A stretch of 64,000 nucleotides of DNA from the NCBI RefSeq assembly GCF_050611725.1, contig NZ_JBODJB010000001.1, positions 2,976,001 through 3,040,000 on the forward strand, read 5' to 3'. The notes under the pieces are model-generated. The model was not told the origin of the DNA, did not search any database, and worked only from the letters and a program-made list of their open reading frames with translations. Position 1 is the first letter of the stretch. Each line of letters opens with the position of its first letter. A program made the translations under genes and the position numbers. Shown piece by piece: positions 35,317-43,129 of this stretch. The stretch comes from Ferruginibacter sp050611725. GTDB taxonomy: Bacteria > Bacteroidota > Bacteroidia > Chitinophagales > Chitinophagaceae.

Positions 35317-35913
35317 TTACTTTTTATGCCTACTCTTCAATACATCGATCACATCTTTTAACTGAAAGCCTTTGGCTTGCAGTAATATTAAATAATGGAA
35401 CATCAGATCAGCAGCTTCGCCTAGGAATAATTCTTTGTTATCGTCCTTCGCTTCAATAACGATCTCCACAGCTTCTTCGCCAACCTTTTGAGCTATCTTA
35501 TTAATTCCTTTATTGAATAAAGATGTCGTGTATGATGCGTCAGAAGGGTTATTCTTTCTGTCTTCAATTATTTTTTCTAATTGAAATAAAAAATCATTAG
35601 AAGTATTCGTTTCACCCCAGCAAGTATCAGCACCTGTGTGACACACAGGCCCAACAGGCGTAGCTTTGATCAGTAATGTATCGTTATCACAATCTGTTGT
35701 TATATTTTTCAACAATAAGAAATTGCCACTCTCCTCACCTTTTGTCCATAAGCGATTTTTACTGCGACTAAAAAAAGTAACTTGCTTCAATTCTTGCGTT
35801 TTTGCTACAGCGGCTTCATTCATGAAGCCAAGCATTAAAACTTTACCTGTAGTATCGTCTTGCACAATTGCAGGAACTAGTCCGTCAGCATATTTAGAAT
35901 AATCAATTTTCAT
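35317..35913 (-). CDS. hisIE: Bifunctional phosphoribosyl-AMP cyclohydrolase / phosphoribosyl-ATP pyrophosphatase
   Basis: A 198-aa fusion carrying out steps 2 and 3 of histidine synthesis. The N-terminal HisI part (1-110) shows VLMLGFMNEAA, the metal-binding DCDNDTLL, and GPVCHTGADTCW. The C-terminal HisE part (112-198) has the helical FQLEKIIEDRK ... KVGEEAVEIVIEAKD ... EAADLMFHYLILL pattern. It is the last gene of the his operon. Its ATG overlaps the end of a small ORF (35903-36082) by 11 bp. Confidence 0.95.
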   Translation of the reverse strand: MKIDYSKYADGLVPAIVQDDTTGKVLMLGFMNEAAVAKTQELKQVTFFSRSKNRLWTKGEESGNFLLLKNITTDCDNDTLLIKATPVGPVCHTGADTCWGETNTSNDFLFQLEKIIEDRKNNPSDASYTTSLFNKGINKIAQKVGEEAVEIVIEAKDDNKELFLGEAADLMFHYLILLQAKGFQLKDVIDVLKSRHKK

Positions 35914-36082
35914 CGTTGGTATTATTTACAGTTGAATCTTTTTTATTTTGTAGCATTTCAATCAGCTCATCTTGCTTTTGCTGCAACCGTTCTCTTCTTT
36001 CATCATTTCTATTCGCTTGCCTGTTACGCATATACGCAAACAACATTAGTGACAAACATCCTAGAAATATGTATAAGATCAT
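35903..36082 (-). CDS. 59-aa membrane-anchored small protein inside the his operon
   Basis: This short gene encodes an N-terminal membrane helix (MILYIFLGCLSLMLFAYM) followed by a polar helix rich in Arg, Gln and Glu (ANRNDERRERLQQKQDEL) and an Asn-rich tail. Its ATG overlaps the hisF stop in an ATGA arrangement, and its own stop overlaps the start of hisIE by 11 bp. This is strong evidence that it is translated by coupling within the operon. I know of no matching family. A link to histidine synthesis is inferred from position only. Confidence 0.7.
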   Translation of the reverse strand: MILYIFLGCLSLMLFAYMRNRQANRNDERRERLQQKQDELIEMLQNKKDSTVNNTNDEN

Positions 36083-36837
36083 AATCTTATATTAACCTTT
36101 TGTTGAGACAAATAACTTTTCAATTCAGGAATTCCAATTTCTTTATAATGAAAAATACTTGCTGCTAATGCCGCATCAGCTTTTCCCCCTTCAAACACAT
36201 CTTTAAAATGTTCCATTGTTCCTGCACCACCCGATGCAATGATCGGAACAGGCAATAATTCCGACAGCGCAGATGTTATGTCTAATGCAAAGCCTGCTTT
36301 AGTGCCATCATTATTCATAGAGGTCAATAATATTTCTCCGGCTCCCAGATCAACCGCTTGTTTTGCCCAATCTATTGTTCTGGTTTCTGTCTTGGTTCTG
36401 CCACCGTTTAAATATACATACCACTCTCCATCTTCTTCCTTCTTTGTATCAATTGCTAAAACAATACATTGGCTACCAAACTCCTTACTCATATCAGAAA
36501 GTATCTGCGGATTTTTATAAGCTGATGTATTAATTGAAACTTTATCTGCTCCATTCTTTAATAAAACTGATACATCTTCTACAGTACTGATACCCCCACC
36601 AACAGTAAAAGGAATATTAATTGCAGCTGCTACTTTTTTTACCAGTTCTACTAATGTTTTTCTTTTTTCTACCGTTGCGGTAATATCTAAAAATACTAAT
36701 TCGTCTGCTCCTTGCTGTGAGTATAACAAAGCCAACTCCACCGGGTCTCCTGCATCACGTATATCAACGAAGTTTACGCCTTTTACAGTTCTTCCTTCTT
36801 TAATATCCAGGCAAGGTATAATTCTCTTGGTTAACAT
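36079..36837 (-). CDS. hisF: Imidazole glycerol phosphate synthase, cyclase subunit
   Basis: A 252-aa TIM barrel that uses ammonia from HisH to form imidazole glycerol phosphate and AICAR. The N-terminal RIIPCLDIKEGRTVKG with catalytic Asp11, VGGGIS, the AIDTKK region with the second Asp near residue 130, and IASGGAGTMEHF are all present. It lies 1 bp after hisA and overlaps the following small ORF by 4 bp. Confidence 0.96.
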   Translation of the reverse strand: MLTKRIIPCLDIKEGRTVKGVNFVDIRDAGDPVELALLYSQQGADELVFLDITATVEKRKTLVELVKKVAAAINIPFTVGGGISTVEDVSVLLKNGADKVSINTSAYKNPQILSDMSKEFGSQCIVLAIDTKKEEDGEWYVYLNGGRTKTETRTIDWAKQAVDLGAGEILLTSMNNDGTKAGFALDITSALSELLPVPIIASGGAGTMEHFKDVFEGGKADAALAASIFHYKEIGIPELKSYLSQQKVNIRL

Positions 36838-36838
36838 G

Positions 36839-37555
36839 TTAATTGATTGCCGCTAATTGTTTCAAAGTAATTTTTCCTTCATAAATCGCTTTTCCAATGA
36901 TAGCACCACCACAACCGATCTCTTTTAATCGTAATACATCATCGAAATTACTTACACCACCACTTGCTATTAGATTAATTTCAGGATGTTGTTCCATTAT
37001 TTTTTTATACAAATCGATAGAGGGGCCCTCCATTACACCATCTTTAGAAATGTCGGTGCAAAAGATATGTGTTGCACCCAGGCTCAATAGTTTCCCTATG
37101 AAATCATAAATATTTAAGCCGCTATCTTCTAACCATCCGCCGATTTTTATTTTTTCATCTAACACATCTGCGCCGATCAAAAATTTATCAGCTCCAAACT
37201 CCATCAACCATTCTTCAATTACCTGTGGTTGCTTCACCGCCAAGCTTCCGATAGTTACTATATCTCCACCTGCATTTAAAATATCCGATACATCAGAAAT
37301 CGTTTTTACACCCCCACCAAAATCAATGATCAAATCTGTAGCTTCAGCAATTGATTCTAATACTTTGAGGTTAATGATCTTCCCTGCTTTAGCTCCATCT
37401 AAGTCAACAACATGCAAGCGTTTAATGCCTGCTGCTTCAAATTCTCTTGCTACTTCTGCAGGATTTTCGTTGTAGATCTTTTTCTGTGCATAATCACCTT
37501 TTGTAAGGCGAACACATTTTCCATCTATGATATCTATTGCAGGAATGATCTCCAT
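36839..37555 (-). CDS. hisA: ProFAR isomerase
   Basis: A 238-aa TIM barrel that converts ProFAR to PRFAR, step 4 of the pathway. MEIIPAIDIIDGKCVRL with catalytic Asp8, VVDLDGAK, DFGGGVKT, and TDISKDGVMEGPS with the second catalytic Asp are visible. The ASGGVS phosphate loop closes the barrel. Its ATG overlaps the hisH stop by 1 bp. Confidence 0.96.
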   Translation of the reverse strand: MEIIPAIDIIDGKCVRLTKGDYAQKKIYNENPAEVAREFEAAGIKRLHVVDLDGAKAGKIINLKVLESIAEATDLIIDFGGGVKTISDVSDILNAGGDIVTIGSLAVKQPQVIEEWLMEFGADKFLIGADVLDEKIKIGGWLEDSGLNIYDFIGKLLSLGATHIFCTDISKDGVMEGPSIDLYKKIMEQHPEINLIASGGVSNFDDVLRLKEIGCGGAIIGKAIYEGKITLKQLAAIN

Positions 37556-38142
37556 TATTTGATATTTATAAAGTTTTTCAAAATTGTTTCTCCAACAGTT
37601 CCCGATTTTTCAGGATGAAACTGTACTGCATAAAAATTATCTTTTTGTAATGCCCCGCTGTAAGGAATAATATAGTCTGTTGTTGCTACTGTAGCATTGC
37701 ACAATGCTGCATAATAACTATGCACATAATACACAAAAGCATTTTCCGCCAACCCATTAAAAAGAACAGATTTATAATCGTAAATATTATTCCATCCTAT
37801 TTGTGGCACTTTTTCTATATCCGACTTGAATAGCTTTACTTCTGTATCAAAAATACCTAATCCTTTTGTGTCGCCTTCTTCTGTATGATTGCACATCAGC
37901 TGAAAACCAACACAGATACCTAATACGGGCTGCGTCAATCCTTTTATAATTGTATCGAGGCTATTATCCTGCAAAGATTGCATTGCCGCTTCTGCATGAC
38001 CAACTCCGGGGAAGATGACCTTATCAGCGCTTTGCAACAAAGCTTCATCATTTGTAACAATTGATTCCACACCCAATCTATCCAAAGCATATTGAACACT
38101 TTGAACATTACCGGCATTATATTTTACTATTGCTACCTGCAT
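37555..38142 (-). CDS. hisH: Imidazole glycerol phosphate synthase, glutamine amidotransferase subunit
   Basis: A 195-aa class I glutaminase that provides ammonia to HisF. The nucleophile elbow is GICVGFQLM (Cys near residue 77), and the catalytic His and Glu occur in QFHPEKSG near the C-terminus. The oxyanion region PGVGHAEAAM is also present. It abuts hisB and hisA with 1-bp overlaps, consistent with coupled translation. Confidence 0.96.
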   Translation of the reverse strand: MQVAIVKYNAGNVQSVQYALDRLGVESIVTNDEALLQSADKVIFPGVGHAEAAMQSLQDNSLDTIIKGLTQPVLGICVGFQLMCNHTEEGDTKGLGIFDTEVKLFKSDIEKVPQIGWNNIYDYKSVLFNGLAENAFVYYVHSYYAALCNATVATTDYIIPYSGALQKDNFYAVQFHPEKSGTVGETILKNFINIK

Positions 38143-39284
38143 TATAAAATTCCTTTTGTTGATGGCAAAGCGTTGTTATTGATATCTCTTTTCACAGCCA
38201 TCTTTATTGCTTTTGCAAAGCCTTTAAAAATAGCTTCTATTTTATGATGTTCATTTTCGCCTTCAGCTTTAATATTCAAATTGCTTTTTGATGCATCGCT
38301 GAACGATTTAAAAAAGTGAAAGAACATTTCTGTCGGCATCTCTCCGATCTTTTCTCTTTTAAATTCAGCATCCCAAACGATCCAATTTCTTCCGCCAAAA
38401 TCAATAGCAACCTGAGCAAGGCAATCATCCATCGGCAATAAGAAACCGTAACGCTCAATCCCTCTTTTATCTCCCAACGCTTTTGCGATAGCCTCACCTA
38501 ATGCAATACCGGTATCTTCAATGCTGTGATGTTCATCGATGTGAAGGTCACCTTTACATGTAACATTCAGATCAATATTACCATGACGAGCTATCTGGTC
38601 CAACATGTGATCGAAGAAAGCTAAACCTGTATTAACAGAAGCCTTTCCAGTTCCATCTAAATTCACTTCAATGGAAATTTTTGTTTCGTTGGTATTACGC
38701 TCATGCTTAACAATTCGTGGAGGTAATTTTAAATATTCGTAGATAGCTGCCCATTGTTTTGTTTCCAGCGCAACTGTACTGTTTCTTAATTCTGCGATTG
38801 AATCTTTTACTTCTGCAGCGCCTAATGTATCATCTCCATTCAACCAAAATGCTTTGCAACCAAGGTTTTTAGCCAATTGCACATCAGTAATTCTATCACC
38901 AATTACAAATGAATTGGCAAGATCATATTCAGGATTGTTGATGTATTTTGTAACCAACCCTATATTTGGCTTACGTGTTGGCGCATTATCTTTTGCAAAA
39001 GTTCTATCGATAATTACTTCAGAAAAACCAATCCCTTCATTAGATAAACTGTTCATCACAAAATTATGCACGGGCCAAAAAGTATCTTCAGGAAATGAAG
39101 CAGTCCCGAGTCCATCCTGGTTGGTGATCATTACCAATTCGTAATCTAACTCAGTAGCTATTTTACGCATATAATAAAACATATCAGGATAGAATGCTAA
39201 TTTCTCGAAAGAATCTAACTGATAAGTTGGTGGAGCTTCGTTGATCAAAGTACCATCTCTATCTATGAATAAGACTTTTTTCAC
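38142..39284 (-). CDS. hisB: Bifunctional histidinol-phosphatase / imidazoleglycerol-phosphate dehydratase
   Basis: A 380-aa fusion as in enterobacteria. The N-terminal HAD phosphatase (about 1-165) has DRDGT at 8-12 and the later KPNIG and GDRITD motifs. The C-terminal dehydratase (about 190-380) has the manganese-binding FFDHMLDQIARHG and DEHHSIEDTGIALG plus EHHKIEAIFKGFAKA. It overlaps hisC by 4 bp. Confidence 0.96.
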   Translation of the reverse strand: MKKVLFIDRDGTLINEAPPTYQLDSFEKLAFYPDMFYYMRKIATELDYELVMITNQDGLGTASFPEDTFWPVHNFVMNSLSNEGIGFSEVIIDRTFAKDNAPTRKPNIGLVTKYINNPEYDLANSFVIGDRITDVQLAKNLGCKAFWLNGDDTLGAAEVKDSIAELRNSTVALETKQWAAIYEYLKLPPRIVKHERNTNETKISIEVNLDGTGKASVNTGLAFFDHMLDQIARHGNIDLNVTCKGDLHIDEHHSIEDTGIALGEAIAKALGDKRGIERYGFLLPMDDCLAQVAIDFGGRNWIVWDAEFKREKIGEMPTEMFFHFFKSFSDASKSNLNIKAEGENEHHKIEAIFKGFAKAIKMAVKRDINNNALPSTKGIL

Positions 39285-40336
39285 CCTTTATAATTTTTAA
39301 GTGTTTGTATTAATAAAATATTTTCAGCAGGCGTACCAACTGTGATACGTAAACAATTTTCACACAAAACTTCTTTTGTTCTGTTACGCACTACAATTTC
39401 ATTATCGGTTAAATAAGTATATATTTTATCTGCATCATTTACTTTTATTAAAATAAAATTGGCATCACTAGGAAATATCTTCTCTACGAAAGACAAAGTA
39501 CTCAATTCCTTTACCAATTTATCTTTTTCTATAACTACTTCTTTGATCCAGTTATTTACCTGGTCTGTATTTTGCAGTGCTAGTAATGCTAATTGTTGTG
39601 AAGCATCGTTTACATTATACGGAGGCTTTGTTTTGTTCAACAGATCAATGATATCCATTGAAGCATAAGCCAGCCCCAAACGCAATGCTGCCAATCCCCA
39701 TGCTTTCGACAATGTTTGCATCACGATCAAATTGGGGTATTCGGTTAATTCCTGAATAAATGTTTTTTGTTTCGAATAATTGATATAAGCCTCATCAATG
39801 ATCACTATTCCCGGAAAATTATTCAGTAAAATTTCTACATCTTCCCTGTTCATATTATTACCAGTAGGGTTATTCGGAGAACAGATGAATAAAAGCTTAG
39901 TGTTATCATCAACGGCATTTAATATTCCTTCAACATCTAATTGAAAATCCGGCGTAAGGTTTACTTTTTTTATAGCCACATCATTGATGTTTGCACTTAC
40001 TTCATACATACCATAAGTAGGCGGACAAATGATCGCATTATCAACCCCGCCAGGATTACAAAAAATACGATATGCCAGATCGATCACTTCATCACTTCCT
40101 GTACCAATAAAAATATTTTCTGCAGGAACTCCTTTAATTTTTGTCAAAGCAAATTTTACTTGCCATTGCAATGGGTCCGGATATCGATTGTAGCTTTCTC
40201 TTTCTAATGGAGAACCATAAGCATTTTCATTGGCATCTAAGAACACAGAAGCTTTTCCCGTAAATTCATGTCTTGCAGATGAATAAGGTTTTAAGCTTTT
40301 TATATTTTCCCGTACTAGTTTATCTAAGTTGAACAT
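39281..40336 (-). CDS. hisC: Histidinol-phosphate aminotransferase
   Basis: A 351-aa PLP enzyme that makes histidinol phosphate from imidazole acetol phosphate and glutamate. Visible are DANENAYGSP, GTGSDEVIDL, CSPNNPTGN, DEAYINY and the Schiff-base lysine in TLSKAWGLAALRLG. C-terminal VRNRTKEV and CLRITVG bind the substrate. A four-helix-bundle gene separates it from hisD. Confidence 0.95.
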   Translation of the reverse strand: MFNLDKLVRENIKSLKPYSSARHEFTGKASVFLDANENAYGSPLERESYNRYPDPLQWQVKFALTKIKGVPAENIFIGTGSDEVIDLAYRIFCNPGGVDNAIICPPTYGMYEVSANINDVAIKKVNLTPDFQLDVEGILNAVDDNTKLLFICSPNNPTGNNMNREDVEILLNNFPGIVIIDEAYINYSKQKTFIQELTEYPNLIVMQTLSKAWGLAALRLGLAYASMDIIDLLNKTKPPYNVNDASQQLALLALQNTDQVNNWIKEVVIEKDKLVKELSTLSFVEKIFPSDANFILIKVNDADKIYTYLTDNEIVVRNRTKEVLCENCLRITVGTPAENILLIQTLKNYKG

Positions 40337-40344
40337 AATTATAA

Positions 40345-40375
40345 AAAATTGAATTTAGAATATAGAATTTAGAAT
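40345..40375. repeat. AT-rich periodic repeat at the 3' end of the four-helix-bundle gene
   Basis: GAATTTAGAAT occurs at 40351-40361 and 40365-40375. The repeat encodes the last residues (KILNSIF) and the TAA stop (40355-40357) of the four-helix-bundle gene. It lies between that gene and hisC. Confidence 0.7.
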
Positions 40376-40714
40376 TTTTTGATTGTAAGACTCCAGCATT
40401 TTACCAACTTCATTTAACAACAGTCTTAAATCTTCATTCTCTCCATATCCTAGATCATATGATAAAATTAAATAGTATTGACATTCTTCTAAAGAACCCT
40501 GAGCAATATTCATAAACCTCGCTTTATCAGCCTTCCCTCTTTTTTTATAGCCTTCTGCTATATTAGCCGGAATAGAAACAGCGGCTCTTTTAAATTGAGA
40601 TGATAAAGCATATACTTCTTCCTTCGGAAATGTCTTTATGTATTTGTAAACTCCTAGCACAAACTGATGTGCTTTTTGCCAAACAATTAATTCCTGAAAC
40701 TTTTGTGTTGTCAT
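40355..40714 (-). CDS. Four-helix-bundle protein (23S rRNA intervening-sequence protein / Avd-like family)
   Basis: A 119-aa helical protein of the S23/IVP family: ELIVWQKAHQFVLGVYK at the start, YALSSQFKRAAVSIPANIAEGYKKRGKADKARFMNIAQGSLEE in the middle, and a final helix. Members occur in rRNA intervening sequences, next to diversity-generating retroelements (as Avd) and scattered in Bacteroidota genomes. Their role here is unknown. It interrupts the his operon between hisD and hisC and is flanked by inverted AT-rich repeats, one of which supplies its stop. No reverse transcriptase is nearby. Confidence 0.88.
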   Translation of the reverse strand: MTTQKFQELIVWQKAHQFVLGVYKYIKTFPKEEVYALSSQFKRAAVSIPANIAEGYKKRGKADKARFMNIAQGSLEECQYYLILSYDLGYGENEDLRLLLNEVGKMLESYNQKILNSIF

Positions 40715-40729
40715 TATCGGTCAACTTCT

Positions 40730-40756
40730 GTATTCTATATTCTTTATTCAATATTC
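40730..40756. repeat. AT-rich periodic repeat at the hisD stop codon
   Basis: GTATTCTATATTCTTTATTCAATATTC is the inverted relative of the GAATATAGAATTTAGAAT repeat at 40345. The hisD TAA stop (40744-40746) lies inside it. Confidence 0.65.
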
Positions 40757-42039
40757 TTAAGACTATCCAATCTTACAGTTACTGCATTCTTATGAGCATC
40801 CAGCCCTTCAGCAGCTGCCATAATTTCTACCGTATTTCCAATATTATTAATTCCTTCCTTTGTTAATTGTTGAAAAGTTACTTTCTTAAAAAAACTATCC
40901 AACGAAACACCACTGTATGCTTTCGCATAACCATTGGTTGGTAATGTATGATTGGTTCCTGAAGCATAATCACCGACACTTTCAGGAGAATAGTGACCAA
41001 TAAAAACACTACCGGCATTGGTCACTTTTTCAGACAAAGACAATGCATTATCAGACGCAATGATCAAATGCTCTGCAGCGTATTCATTCAATAATTCGAA
41101 AGCATCGTCGACATTTTGGATAACGATATATCTACTGTGTTGCAAAGCTTTCGCTGCAATATCTTTTCTTGATAGATCATTTAATTGTTTTTCTACTTCA
41201 GCTTGAACAGCCTTAACTAAGAACTCAGAACTGGCAACTAAAACAACCTGACTATCTGCCCCATGCTCTGCCTGGCTTAACAGATCAGCTGCTATGAACG
41301 AAGCATTACTTGTCTCATCCGCATACACAGCTACTTCACTGGGGCCTGCAGGCATATCAATCGCCACACCAGCTTTATTTACTAATTGTTTAGCGCATGT
41401 TACATACTGATTTCCAGGACCGAATATTTTATACACTTGTGGAACTGTTGCTGTTCCATAAGCCATAGCACCAACAGCTTGTACGCCACCGATCTTATAA
41501 ATATTTTTTAGGCCGATCAATTGTGCTGTATATAAAATAACAGGATTTACTTTCCCATCTTTACCAGAAGGAGTACAAACAACAATTTCCTTGGAACCTG
41601 CCAGCACAGCGGGCACTCCCAACATCAACAAAGTGGAAAATAAAGGTGCAGAACCTCCCGGAATATACAATCCTACTTTTTGAATAGCGATCGATTTTCT
41701 CCAACAAAATACACCTAGTGTTGTTTCAACTTTTGATACTGCTTCTTTTTGTATTGTATGAAATGCTTCGATATTATTTTTTGCTTGTTGAATAGCTTGC
41801 TTTAATTTTTCATCAACCAACAAAACAGCTTCTGCTATTTCTGCTTCAGTAACTTTTAAATCATTCAGTTCAACACCATCAAATTGTGCTGCATATTTTT
41901 TTACTGCAACGTCTCCATTTTGTTTAACATCATTTAAAATATTACCTACAGTAGCTTCTAACGAACTGCTATCAAAAGCAGGACGCTGCAGAATTTGATT
42001 CCACTCACTTCTCTTCGGTTCAATATAAACTCTTTCCAT
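40744..42039 (-). CDS. hisD: Histidinol dehydrogenase
   Basis: A 431-aa zinc enzyme that performs the last two oxidations from histidinol to histidine with NAD. Family motifs include YIPGGSAPLFSTLLMLGVPA, VQAVGAMAYG, FGPGNQYVTCAKQLV, DMPAGPSEVAV, LLSQAEHGADSQ (zinc-ligand region) and the C-terminal NHTLPTNGYAKAYSG. It is the second gene of the operon. The C-terminal four residues and the stop are encoded in a dispersed repeat. Confidence 0.96.
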   Translation of the reverse strand: MERVYIEPKRSEWNQILQRPAFDSSSLEATVGNILNDVKQNGDVAVKKYAAQFDGVELNDLKVTEAEIAEAVLLVDEKLKQAIQQAKNNIEAFHTIQKEAVSKVETTLGVFCWRKSIAIQKVGLYIPGGSAPLFSTLLMLGVPAVLAGSKEIVVCTPSGKDGKVNPVILYTAQLIGLKNIYKIGGVQAVGAMAYGTATVPQVYKIFGPGNQYVTCAKQLVNKAGVAIDMPAGPSEVAVYADETSNASFIAADLLSQAEHGADSQVVLVASSEFLVKAVQAEVEKQLNDLSRKDIAAKALQHSRYIVIQNVDDAFELLNEYAAEHLIIASDNALSLSEKVTNAGSVFIGHYSPESVGDYASGTNHTLPTNGYAKAYSGVSLDSFFKKVTFQQLTKEGINNIGNTVEIMAAAEGLDAHKNAVTVRLDSLKNIE

Positions 42040-42053
42040 AATCAGGCTCTTAT

Positions 42054-42078
42054 CCCCTTTTAGGGGGTTAGGGGGTTA
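42054..42078. repeat. CCCCTTTTAGGGGGTTAGGGGG repeat between hisG and hisD
   Basis: C-run and G-run arms around TTTTA, followed by a second GGGGGTTA unit. The hisG stop TAA (42076-42078) is formed by the repeat. Confidence 0.65.
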
Positions 42079-42927
42079 AACGATCATCTTTTCAATTGGA
42101 AGAACAATAATTCCCTCTGCTTCAAAACTTTTTAGTTTTTCAATGATATCCCAAAACTCATTTTCAGACACAACGCTTTGAACGCTGCTCCAACCTTCTT
42201 CCGTTAAAGGCACGATAGTAGGGCTTTTCATGCCTGGCAAAGCCGCTGAAATATTTTTTAACTGATGATTGGGAGCATTCAGCATGATGTATTTATTATT
42301 CTTGGCCTTTTTAACTGCGTTGATGCGTAACAATAATTTATCGAGAATTACTTTTTGCTCTGTGGTTAAATTTTTATGAGAAGTTAAAACCGCTTCAGAT
42401 TTTAATATTACCTCTACTTCTTTTAACCCGTTTGTAAAAAGTGTACTACCACTACTTACTAAATCGCAAATAGCATCTGCTAAGCCAATACCCGGAGCAA
42501 TTTCCACCGAACCACTGATCTCATGTATTTCTGCATCGATCTTTTTTTCTGTCAGATATTTTTGCAAGATGGTTGAATATGTGGTTGCTATTTTCAATCC
42601 TTGCAGATCTTCTATAGATTTATATTGAATACTTTTAGGCACTGCAATACTCAACCTGCATTTACCAAAACCCAAACGATATACAAGATCGATGTCTTTG
42701 TTTTTTTCCAACAAAACATTTTCACCAACGATACCGATATCAGCAACGCCATCATACACGTACTGAGGAATATCATCATCTCTTAAAAAATAAATCTCTA
42801 AAGGGAAATTATCTGCAACAGTTTTCAATTGCTTGTTTCCATTACTAACTTCAATACCACACTCTTTTAAAAGTTTGATAGAATCTTCGAAAAGTCTTCC
42901 TGATTTTTGAATTGCTATTTTTAGCAT
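42076..42927 (-). CDS. hisG: ATP phosphoribosyltransferase, long form
   Basis: HisG joins ATP and PRPP in the first, committed step of histidine synthesis. The 283-aa protein is the long form. The catalytic domains (1-205) hold LKIAIQKSGRL and the PRPP-binding ISGSVEIAPGIGLADAICDLVSSGSTL. A C-terminal regulatory domain (about 210-283, KYIMLNAPNHQL ... GMKSPTIVPL) lets histidine inhibit the enzyme. First structural gene of the operon, 112 bp after the leader peptide. Transcription into it is gated by the attenuator at 42967-43083. Confidence 0.96.
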   Translation of the reverse strand: MLKIAIQKSGRLFEDSIKLLKECGIEVSNGNKQLKTVADNFPLEIYFLRDDDIPQYVYDGVADIGIVGENVLLEKNKDIDLVYRLGFGKCRLSIAVPKSIQYKSIEDLQGLKIATTYSTILQKYLTEKKIDAEIHEISGSVEIAPGIGLADAICDLVSSGSTLFTNGLKEVEVILKSEAVLTSHKNLTTEQKVILDKLLLRINAVKKAKNNKYIMLNAPNHQLKNISAALPGMKSPTIVPLTEEGWSSVQSVVSENEFWDIIEKLKSFEAEGIIVLPIEKMIV

Positions 42928-42966
42928 AGTCTATTTTTTAATATTTTATCTAACCTGGTTATAAAC

Positions 42967-43000
42967 AAAAAGGGCTTACCTTTTTAAGTAAGCCCTTTTT
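42967..43000 (-). terminator. Attenuator terminator of the his operon
   Basis: Minus-strand stem AAAAAGGGCTTAC ... GTAAGCCCTTTTT (13-bp arms, 8-nt loop) ending in a T-run, between the leader peptide and hisG. GGTAAGCT just after the leader stop (43031-43038) can pair with the GGGCTTAC of the 5' arm, giving an antiterminator alternative. Confidence 0.85.
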
Positions 43001-43038
43001 GAAATATGTTTTTTACATACATACCAACATAGCTTACC

Positions 43039-43083
43039 TTACGGTAATAAATGATGATGATGTATGTGAGTAAATTGTTTCAT
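43039..43083 (-). CDS. hisL: His operon leader peptide
   Basis: A 14-codon ORF, MKQFTHIHHHHLLP, contains five His, four of them consecutive. It lies between the operon promoter and an intrinsic terminator. This is the classic layout for attenuation. When charged tRNA-His is scarce, the ribosome stalls on the His codons and leaves the GGTAAGC segment free to pair with the terminator's 5' arm, so transcription continues. When histidine is plentiful, the ribosome reaches the stop and covers that segment, so the terminator forms. The name hisL is by analogy. Confidence 0.85.
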   Translation of the reverse strand: MKQFTHIHHHHLLP

Positions 43084-43091
43084 TGATGGTG

Positions 43092-43123
43092 CAAAGTAAA
43101 GACCGAAAATTTATTTTGCCAAA
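43092..43123 (-). promoter_or_regulatory. Promoter of the his operon
   Basis: Minus-strand TTTG at 43120-43123, 20-bp spacer, TTACTTTG at 43092-43099. The second base differs from the TAnnTTTG consensus. The predicted start of transcription is within a few bases of the leader peptide ATG (43083). Confidence 0.6.
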
Positions 43124-43129
43124 TAAAAT

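Noticed and set aside
40355..40714. Diversity-generating retroelement at the four-helix-bundle gene
   Set aside because: No reverse transcriptase, template repeat or variable target is present nearby, so only the Avd-like family membership is claimed.
42967..43000. Terminator of a gene upstream of hisG (dipeptide epimerase)
   Set aside because: The epimerase is transcribed on the same strand but ends at 43130, and the his promoter and His-rich ORF lie between. The hairpin fits better as the his attenuator, though it could also stop readthrough.
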